From Sparassis latifolia (Eukaryota > Basidiomycota > Agaricomycetes > Polyporales > Sparassidaceae), in the NCBI GenBank assembly GCA_018466975.1, contig CM031553.1:1736001-1800000 (forward strand): a stretch of 64,000 nt of DNA. The letters run 5' to 3'. Made by a program: the position numbers and the translations under genes. Positions 56,095 through 64,000 of this stretch are shown here, one piece after another; the first letter of the stretch is position 1, and each line of letters opens with the position of its first letter. The notes beneath the pieces are model-generated. The model was not told where the DNA came from. It saw only the letters and a program-made list of their open reading frames with translations, and did not search any database.

Positions 56095-57429
56095 CTATTT
56101 CACAAGATGCCTGAGGCGATATATTCCCTCTCTCGCGACTGCAACGGTATCGTATACCACGCGCTCATGGGTAGTTTCGTCTTTTCTCCGAAGACGCCAC
56201 CGTAACAAAGGGCCGTCCAAATTGTAGCGAATACCCTCTAGCATAGCGAATGCAACCTCGGCTGTTGGACGCTGATCTGGTTGGTGGGCCGTCATAGCTT
56301 GCACCAGAGGCTCAAGAAAGTCGAGACCGAGGAATACCTTGGAGTCGAATGTATTAGCATGCTCAGGCGGTGAAAACCCGATCTATTCTCCACCTGAAGA
56401 AATTCCTTCTTAAAAAGGTTGCCTAGGACGAATATATCCACTTTGAAGGCATTATACGGTATTTCTGAGGACATTTCAGGCAATTCCTTGTCTCTTCCTT
56501 GCCTGCCAAGAACGTAAGGGGATTCATCATTTCCTATCAACGACGAGATGTCGAAATCGATGAAATAATAGCGGACAGGGTGATCCGCACGAGCTAAAGG
56601 TGATAGCATATGTATGCCATCCCGGCTTGCCTCAATGCGAACCGGATGATGACCTTTGGGATATAATGAACGAGCATCCATCATGATGTTAGCAGCGGCA
56701 CAATCGCTGATGTGTGATCAGAACTTCGCGCAATGGGAGGTTCATGATATCATTTACCGGTGTGCGACACCTTGACTGTGTAGAAAACAGAGGCCCTTAA
56801 AATCATATCGCACTCAGCATCAGTGACATAGTCTGCAAGAAAGTTACCTCGAGCGTTTGCCTCATAAATTCGACCACTTCCCCGATAGTGCCGAAATCCG
56901 GATCGTTGAATGGTCGCAAGTATTGCATAATTAGAATGGACGCCTTGGGATCAATCGGATCTGGAAGGACATCGACTACGGGTACGCAGTGATTCATGGG
57001 ATTCGAACGAAGTTCTGGAGTGGACAGCCGTTGGGCGATGCGAACCTCGCTCCCGTCTCTCTCCACGCTTTTCAAGGCCACTAATTCGCCATCCGCATCT
57101 CGCACAGCATCGATTATATCATGAATCTGATTAAATACAATCCGATCAGCTGGAAATACTGAGTGTATCACGATACGCACAAACATTGATATAGAATCCT
57201 CGCAGAAAGCAGGGGTGGCATTCATCTTTAACCATGACGGTGACCATCCAGGCTTATAACGTGGTCTTAGGAGATATCCGTTCTCTTGCAAGTAGGCTTG
57301 TCGATCTCTCCAGAAGATTTCACTTGGTAGAAGGGCGTACAGGCCTTCTGCAGTGACCTTCGCGTGACGTTGAGCTTCCTCAGGAGTACACAGTGTCCAG
57401 AAAGGGAATTCGGAGACCGAGCTTTTCAT
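56095..57429 (-). CDS. kinase-like protein, unit 2
   Basis: Exons 57181-57429, 56848-57126, 56758-56795, 56394-56706 and 56095-56337 (1122 nt, 373 aa), exactly the exon lengths of the unit 1 copy. Candidate VAIK lysine in VALKSV, hinge LIMQYLRPFNDPD, catalytic loop GVAHRDCAAANIMMDA. The DFG motif reads DFD (YYFIDFDISSL), so the glycine is lost while the Mg-binding Asp remains; activity is uncertain. All introns are GT-AG, 51-56 bp. The first intron (54 bp) is free of stops and would be in frame if retained. It is divergent from the membrane gene, 367 bp between start codons. Confidence 0.82.
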
Positions 57430-57796
57430 CGACTCCAGCAGTACTTCAGCAGCAGCTATAGCATTCCAACCGAATGTGAGAAAGCAGACACGGCGACGAC
57501 AGCAGGTCCAAGTGTGGACGGCACGTGGAGGCCCACTTATGGAAATTCACTACCTTTACGAATCACCTTCTGCCTGCATCACACACCTCTGCAGCGTGTG
57601 CGGAGCCTTCAAGCTGGACAATGCGAGAGGAGAAATATGGATCTACAGCCTTTCCCCCACCTCTACTCTTTACAACTTCCACACGCCTGCTAGTACTTGA
57701 TCTCTTCTGAATACCTGCGACTCAGCTCGTCTCGATTGTGGGTGCGCAACCTGTCCATCACATGGACCCAAACCTTATCTCCACGTAGTTAACGAG

Positions 57797-59330
57797 ATGG
57801 CCTCTGCATTCGACATTCTTGGCCTAATATTTGGTATACTTGGATTTTTGGCCTCAATCCCTGTGTTCCTTGCAATTGTATTGTCACAGCTTCCGTCTCA
57901 GAAGTTGAAGGAACTTGAGGACATCCTAGTTGAAACGGAGACGATGTGGCGTAGCACTCTCCGGGATGGCCTATTTTATGGGACGCCTTTCGAAGAGAAG
58001 ACGACACAGAGATTGTCGTCGTCAGTTGCTCCGTTCCTCCTTTTCTGCGCGGTTGACATATACGTGTCTGCTAGACTACGTTGCCAGGCTGACGATCTTC
58101 GACTGCAGGCACACTGCGCCACATCGATCTTTCAAGAGTTGACAGCAATGATTGCAGGTCTATCGAGCAACATCTCCTATGTCTGTACTAGGGTCAAGCG
58201 TCTTCGAGCTAATATTTCGGTGATGTTTCCCTAACCATTCTCCACTTAATGGTACTAATAATGCATGAGTCAGTCAACAACTGCCGAAGAAAGAAAACGT
58301 CTCCAACCGGAGGCTAAACTTGAACAGATGCGGCGAGAAAATGCAGGTGAGCGTACTTTGAGCAGAGGACCTGGGGCACTTGTGACTGAAGCCAACCGTA
58401 GCCCAGAAACATCCTGAAACTCCAACGGCTGCTGATTCCAGAGACTTTCTGGACGCAGAGTGTAACAAACAATACCCATACGATGATTCGCGTGACGCAG
58501 ACGAATTGTCGGTCGCGTCGTCTTATGCTGTGTACGATGCCTTGGAACCGGACATTATCAGCAGACCATGGACGCATCAGGTCGTCAACCATCCGTATGT
58601 CGACAACGCGTTGGGCACCGCCTCCGCGGTATGCACCGACACTTTCAATGACTCTGCTGCGGACGCCTTCCCCGCAACATGCGAGTCCGCTTCTCGTCTC
58701 CAATTCACCGGTCGTGCTGTAGCATGCATGGTCATGAATAGCACATCGGGTGTTGTGACGCCGGTCGTGTACGACTCGGTCAGAATGGACTCATCTAACC
58801 ATCGGGAGCCAGTCGAGACATGCACTGCGCTGGGGCCTATTGTCATGGACATCCTGAATACCTCAGGACGGGATGGCATCATCCCTCTGACCGACCGTGC
58901 GGCTTTTTCGGACTGCAGTCCCATGACCAGTGGCAGTTTTACTTCTGTGCCGGTACTTTCTCGTTCTGCCAAATTCCACACCACAGTAAATCGTACCGTG
59001 CGCACTTCGTTGCATGCAGCACGGGGAGAGCCCGTCACTCGATCTTCGTCAACCAATGCAGCGCTATTGCGCGAATTCCGTGAAGTGAAACAAGAAGTTA
59101 TCGCGCGGGGACTAGATTTCTACACTCGTGCTCTCTCTATCGAGCCTCCCCGGACGATCTCTCGGAAGAAGCGATCTTCCCGTAGAACCTCGGGGGAAAG
59201 TGTTACGACCTGGAACAGTCCGCTCGCGGATGCGCGAGCTTTTTCAGAAGAGGAAGCATGTTGGAAAGATTGCTGTGAAAAAGAGGATACCACATGCGTT
59301 GGTGATAGAGATATCTCCGACTTGGTCTGA
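57797..59330 (+). CDS. membrane-anchored coiled-coil protein, unit 2
   Basis: Exons 57797-58020, 58075-58219, 58274-58346 and 58402-59330 (1371 nt, 456 aa). It has the same plan as the unit 1 copy: hydrophobic anchor near residues 5-30 (ILGLIFGILGFLASIPVFLA), coiled coil (KLKELEDILVETETMW, ERKRLQPEAKLEQMRREN), a Ser/Thr-rich middle, conserved NAALLREFREVKQEVIARGL, a basic patch (SRKKRSSRR) and an acidic Cys-containing tail. The first three exons equal those of unit 1 in length. The fourth has diverged strongly in its low-complexity part, while both ends are conserved, suggesting the ends are what matters. Function unknown. Confidence 0.78.
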
Positions 59331-59884
59331 TTTTTTTACTGGCGCAAAGCTAGAGATCTTGTTCTTGATGACCTTCCTAGTATTCATGTTGTTTCCACAG
59401 TACGTATATCTCTTCGTATCTATTTGTTGTCTGCAACAGTCAATATCGTGTAGGTATTTAGAATCACACGAAACGCGTACTGATTGTTGTTCAGTTCCAT
59501 GTGTGTTTGACATCGAGAATTAATTGGACGTACTGTTCGAGCAGTAGCAATAGCTAAAGCTGCACCGTTTCCCAGGAGGATAGGACCGAGCATCTGAATA
59601 TTAAAATTGTGTCCCGAAATGATAAACACCGCCTTGTAGCGCGCAGATGCACCAACAATACATACTTATGAATAAAGTCGCGTCGTGCCACTGTCGTGCC
59701 ACAATCGCGTTGCGACAGTAGTAATCACGTGACGGCGTTGTCGCAGTCGCCGTACCTGTGGTCTAAATCCTTCCAACAGTCGCGTTGTGCAATATTATCC
59801 CAATTATTTGACGAAGTCGCTGTGAGCTCCACACTTGGCTCTCATTCCTTCGTTGATCATACTACTAGGTAACAGGTTCAAATC
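59331..59884. other. intergenic, upstream of C2H2 gene
   Basis: No gene; probable promoter of the zinc-finger gene. Matches the 54593-55108 region of unit 1 only in part. Confidence 0.45.
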
Positions 59885-60778
59885 ATGGCTTACTGCGAGC
59901 GTTGTGATCGTTACTTCGTCCACGACCGTGCTCTTCAGCAACATGAAGACTCATCCTCAATGCATAATATCTGCTCCGACTGCAGCAAGGATTTCGCCAC
60001 AAGCACAGGGCTCATTCAGCATTATCTCCAGAGCCCCCGTCATTACCACTGCCGGCGATGTGACAGGCATTTCGATTCTCAACATTACCTCGTCACGCAC
60101 TTGGAGAGAGCTCACTACTATTGTCAAACATGTAATGCTGTACGTGGATGAGCACTGCTTATACCTCCTGCCCCTAACCACACATTATCACAGCGGCTGC
60201 AGATCTTCGAGTCCTCGCTAGGCTTGGAAGAACACAACCGCCAGAAGCACTGGTACTGCATCTCCTGCAAACGCGTCTTTCAGAGCGAGAGTAATCTGAA
60301 TTCTCATCTTCGCTCCTCCGTTCACCAGCCGAGCGCGTACGCATGCCCTGGCCGCAATTGTGGAATGACGTTCATCTCCCATGCTGCTCTCATCCTTCAC
60401 TGGGAGTCTGGAGCGTGCCCCTCTGGGGTTACGCGCGAGGGTGTCGACCGCGTCGCCGTCCGGATAGACAGGGGTGGCATCATCACTAACCCTGCACGCC
60501 TCATTCGCGGTCCAGACGGGCAAACCACAGCCCCCTCGAGCACATCCGTGGAGACATGGGCGACGGAGCGCTCGTGGAACGGGTCCTCCTACGAGTGTTT
60601 CCTCTGCCACCGTACCTACCGCACGCTCCATGCTCTCAACATGCACCTGCGTAGCCCTGCGCACGCAGACAGGATCTACCGGTGTCCTGCCGCATGGCGT
60701 GGGTGCGGACGCGAGTTCCGCACGCTAAGCGCGCTCTGCCAACATGTGGAGAGCGAGCAGTGCAAGGACCCTGGATAA
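59885..60778 (+). CDS. C2H2 zinc-finger protein, C-terminus truncated by a MITE
   Basis: Exon 1 is 59885-60139, the intron is 60140-60202 (gtacgt...ggctgcag) and exon 2 is 60203-60778, giving 276 aa. About eight fingers of the CxxC...H...H/C type: CERCDRYF, CSDCSKDF, CRRCDRHF, CQTCNAIF, CISCKRVF, CPGRNCGMTF, CFLCHRTY, CPAAWRGCGREF. The acceptor at 60202 rather than 60193 gives CNAIFES with the normal finger spacing. The frame ends KDPG-TAA, and those last codons and the stop come from the MITE starting at 60765. The original reading frame is found again beyond it (61123-61196). Predicted nucleic-acid or protein-binding role, possibly a transcription factor. Confidence 0.85.
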
Positions 60779-61114
60779 TCCCCACAAAGGTCGTCGCCAA
60801 ATCCGGACAGATTTTTGCGAAAATCGACCTCACGCCGTCGTCATGTCCGGACAAATGGACCCCCTAAGGACCATGTAGCCGTCGTACTATCCGGACATGG
60901 AACTGTTCTGGGGCAAAAATCGCCGGAAAATCGCCGGAAAAGGCCGAAAAAGGCTAAAAATAGCCACAAATTGCCTAAAATGGACATCCCCAGAGCGAGG
61001 ATGTCGCTATTTCCGGACAAAAAACTCCCTAAACCGGCCAAAAATGGGCCGGACAGATTTTTGTAAATTGGGGGGGTTTTGGCGACGACCTTTGGGGGGA
61101 TTATCCAGGGTCCT
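60765..61114. mobile_element. hAT-like MITE, 350 bp, with 8-bp target duplication
   Basis: Terminal inverted repeats of about 37 bp: AGGACCCTGGATAATCCCC(A/C) followed by CAAAGGTCGTCGCCAAA at the left and inverted at the right end. Flanks are the perfect 8-bp direct repeat GCAGTGCA at 60757-60764 and 61115-61122, the size made by hAT transposases. The inside is non-coding, with several CCGGACA(T/G/A) motifs near both ends. The element sits inside the last part of the C2H2 gene. Confidence 0.92.
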
Positions 61115-61196
61115 GCAGTGCAGCGTGCATCGGTTCAGCAACGAGATGCAGACTGTGATCGACACGTTCTCGAGTAACTTGAGGATCGCTTATTGA
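61115..61196 (+). pseudogene. severed C-terminal coding end of the C2H2 gene
   Basis: If the MITE and one copy of GCAGTGCA are ignored, the C2H2 frame reads on from QC into SVHRFSNEM and QTVIDTFSSNLRIAY and stops at TGA 61194-61196. This resembles the usual end of such fungal C2H2 proteins. It is no longer reachable from the gene because the MITE supplies an earlier stop. Confidence 0.75.
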
Positions 61197-61454
61197 ACGT
61201 GCATCTCGCATGCGCTCGGAGTTATGTGTCACTGCTGGCTCAGTTTCGTGTACAAGTAGTCGTGGTTCTGGTTTCCGTTTTCTTTCTTTCCTCCCTTTTT
61301 GTGCTTATTTTCTCCATTTTGACCAGCGGACATTAGAGAAGACATTCCATCAACAATTCACCACCGCTATTTATTATCTAAGTGTAGATCGGCGTAAGAC
61401 AATGCAACGCATTGATTTCATCGAGCTGTCACAGCTCGCCGTTTCCCAACAACT

Positions 61455-63867
61455 CTAGTGCGCAACGCCAGCTCCGGACGCGACGTATGCCCAGTAAGCC
61501 TTACTGCTGCGGGCTCGCCAGCCCTTACCCCACCGAATTACGACCAAGAACGTCATCGTGATCGCAAGGCCGACGAACGCCGCCGAGATGAACGTGTTCT
61601 GGTATCCGATGTGGAGCCAAGGCGTTATCCCATATCCCTGAAAAAACTCAGCATCGGACCATTACGGATTACAAGGGACACACTCACAATAGCGAATAAT
61701 AATGTGTTCTGGCGGAAAAACATCAGCATCAGCGCGGCAGCCTCACCAGCAACTCCAGAAAAGACTCACCCTCACGATGATCACCGCCATCATCACCTCC
61801 CCACTCAAATCCTTGTACGAGTCCAGGGCGAAGCCCAGCGAGAGCGACGACCCGATGCCCGTCGAGCATGATATCATGCCCATGCCTACGACGAGCCCAA
61901 ACCAGTTCACGCCCTTCGCGGCGCCGACGCCCCACAGGATGAGTGAGCCTGGACACAGCAGACATGACACAAGCATGAGCCACAGGCGGTGCTCGGGCTC
62001 GCGCACGCCGCCCGTACGTCGTGCGTATCGCAGTGCGAACCGGTCCCCCACCCAGCCCGCGTACAGGCACCTGTGTTCCGCATCACTATCAACAATGGCA
62101 CGGATGCGGAAAGCGGAGAAGGGGTACCCAATGGTGATGCCGACTAGTGGCGCGATGTATGCTAGTCCAACGAAGCTTGCGCGGAAGTTGTAGGGCGGAC
62201 TGCTGAGGATGAGCGAGGCCGTCGCGTTTAAGACGTTGTACCACACCAGGCAGCTCCCGTACTGGAAGCCCGCCCTGTTCCAATGGCCGTGCGTCAACGT
62301 GGTAGGAAGTTTGGAGGTCACCAAGCACGTACCAGAAAACCACCGGGAACCGAAGCAGAAGCAGTGGACGGTATATCATCGTCAGCAGCATCGAGTTGCT
62401 GGTGTAACGCTTGTTGAACATTGCGAGCCTTTGCAGGAAGGTCGTCGGCGTCTCGACCAGTTCGATCTTGGTCTTACTTCTACCATACACCTTGGTAGGG
62501 TTCGCATTAGCTTTGACAGGATACTTGCAGAGATGTGAGCGCGACTTACCTTGTCATCCGCTTCGCTGCTGCTGCGAATATAATTCGTCTACAGGGGATT
62601 CAGCGCGTGGAATGGACCAATCGAAGTCGGGGACGCGCCTCTTCCATTAAAAAGAACAGAATGATCAGCGCAACAACGTTGATGATCGTGCACCAGTACA
62701 TGACCCAGTGCCACCCCTGGCCATCGAAGATGAACTGGCGATCAATCAGGATTTGAGTGATTCTGGAGTGGATTCGCGACGTACGCCAGAGATCAAGGGC
62801 GCCACGTAGTTCGATCTAATCGATTGTGATCCTGTTAGTGAGATCACTAGTCAATGAAGCGGATGGAGCGTCGCTCACCCGAATAGGAAAAGCGTGTATA
62901 TGCCGATGTATGTCCCTCTTTCATGGGCGAAAAACTAAGGATGATGGAAATAAATAAACATCGCATGAACCCAATCCACGGACATACGACGTCTGTGATC
63001 TGCGTGACAGATGAGCTAGAAATGAAATGAAACTCGCTAAGACATACCGATACTTCACATAGTGACTCGACGGGGTACAGAGAAAACCTTACCCCACTGA
63101 GTCAGTTTGAGCCATCAAGACCACTACTGTAGATCGCATACCCTGAATGATTTTGCTCGCGATCCTGCACGCGTGTCACGAAAAATATGCCAAAGAATGC
63201 TTGCTCCAGACTTACCACTGCCCATTACTTCTCACGTACGGAACCCACAAGCACATGGCCTGTTTAAACTGAGAATAGCACCGAGAGGTGTTAAAGCTAC
63301 ACCACTCACAATGCTGCCGATGACGGAAACCAAGTAGATACCACGCTTACCAAATGTCAGAGCAAGGGGCTGATTTACGAGTGCCCCCCATCCCAGAACT
63401 AGCATAGACCATCTGAATAAACACTCAACGTACAGAGGAGCTAGAACTTACACAGGAACACTAGGTATCAAGATACAATCAGGCTCAAAAATAAGGGAGA
63501 TTGGCATGCGCACTGTATCCTGTGCCCGCATTCAACGTCGACAGAGGGATACCGGTATCATCTGAGATAGGCTGAAGAATCGAGTATAACGCGGCCGTTG
63601 CGATGCCAATCGCGGTGGTGTCTGCGCAGGAGTCGCATGAGTAGGTCGCCACTAAAGACAGAAATTAACGCATTCACAGATAAGAATGCATATAAACTGC
63701 GTGAGTTTGCGTGTCTTACTCCAGTTCAGCGGGTCATTTACGTCATTTGAAGGCGTAGGGTGCAGCACGACTGCTGGATTGTCGTCCGCATGAGCGAGCG
63801 ATGACTTCTCCTGCACGTCAACGAGGTACACTGAGCCAGGAATCACAGCATCGTCGATGTGCTTCAT
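61455..63867 (-). CDS. major facilitator superfamily transporter (DHA1-like)
   Basis: Start MKHIDDAVIPGSVYLVDVQE at 63867 and stop 61455. Exons found: E1 63867 to about 63710-63730 (end unclear), 63514-63651, 63452-63460 (9 nt), 63310-63398, 63216-63259, 63142-63164, 63048-63087, 62988-62999 (12 nt), 62879-62934, 62785-62815, 62639-62734, 62550-62588, 62333-62490, 62128-62274, 61770-62070, 61688-61708 (21 nt), 61455-61637. Landmarks: DPLNWSKTRK, GYMFLFLGWGALVNQPLAL, FGKRGIYLVS, ESLCEVSITDVFFAHERG, WVMYWCTIINVVALIILFFL, MEETNY, FPVVFWAGFQYGSCLVWYN, GWVGDRFALRYARR, EPEHRLW, YKDLSGE. One intron is GC-AG (62589-62638). Phases do not match between 63142-63164 and 63048-63087 by one base, so the gene may carry a frameshift. 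A plasma-membrane multidrug-type exporter is likely; the substrate is unknown. Confidence 0.75.
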
Positions 63868-64000
63868 GGCGAAGGTGCGAAGGAGGGTGTGAACGTGAAC
63901 ATGCTGGAGATAAGAGGCAGTGGGAACACTTTTTGTCGATAGCTGGAATTACGACAGGCAGCTATCTGGCTTCTATCTTGCCTATCCTCACGTATTGAAA

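Larger units (their letters stand above)
50610..60240. repeat. tandem segmental duplication, two units of about 4.8 kb
   Basis: Unit 1 runs from about 50610 to 55395 and unit 2 from about 55400 to 60240 or beyond. Each starts with AACGTTGCATTAG(G/A)GTTTCAG and has the same order: intergenic block, kinase-like gene (minus), membrane/coiled-coil gene (plus), C2H2 gene (plus). Kinase exon lengths are the same in both units (249, 279, 38, 313, 243 nt), as are the first three exons of the membrane gene (224, 145, 73 nt). Confidence 0.9.

Overview
This is nuclear DNA of a filamentous basidiomycete, most likely an agaricomycete (polypore-type). The basis is many short GT-AG introns (about 45-75 bp), families typical of agaricomycetes (F-box/LRR proteins, short kinase-like proteins, C2H2 arrays of the type near 60 kb, WD40 arrays) and a heavy load of copia, gypsy and short inverted-repeat elements. 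No genus is claimed, and all gene models were spliced by eye.

Layout. 0-7.3 kb: three WD40 paralogues in one orientation (one long, one short, one broken) in a tandem duplication, with further remnants at 13 kb. 7.5-12.8 kb: a young, complete Ty1/copia element. 15.6-19.5 kb: a young Ty3/gypsy element lacking reverse transcriptase. 20.6-21.6 kb: a Rho2-type GTPase with a 7-nt microexon. 23.7-26.2 kb: a secreted double-psi beta-barrel gene, its decayed paralogue and a MITE. 27.5-30.5 kb: two inverted-repeat elements, a truncated gene end and a frameshifted 2OG-Fe(II) oxygenase. 34.1-37.3 kb: an F-box gene and RVB1 (pontin) in tandem. 41.1-41.9 kb: a beta-carbonic anhydrase. 43.7-49.5 kb: a predicted pseudokinase, an F-box-like gene and a coiled-coil gene.

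50.6-60.8 kb is the most interesting part. A unit of about 4.8 kb, made of a kinase-like gene, a divergently transcribed membrane-anchored coiled-coil gene and a C2H2 zinc-finger gene, is present twice in tandem. Kinase and membrane genes are intact in both units with matching exon lengths. The zinc-finger gene has decayed in unit 1, and in unit 2 it has lost its C-terminal tail to a 350-bp hAT-like MITE with a perfect 8-bp target duplication. The window ends with an MFS transporter gene containing 9-, 12- and 21-nt exons.

The housekeeping genes (RVB1, RHO2, carbonic anhydrase) show no functional link with each other. The kinase/membrane/zinc-finger module is the best candidate for genes acting together, because they share a divergent promoter and were duplicated as a block; that is inference. 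Several long stretches hold no gene I can support and are listed as such.
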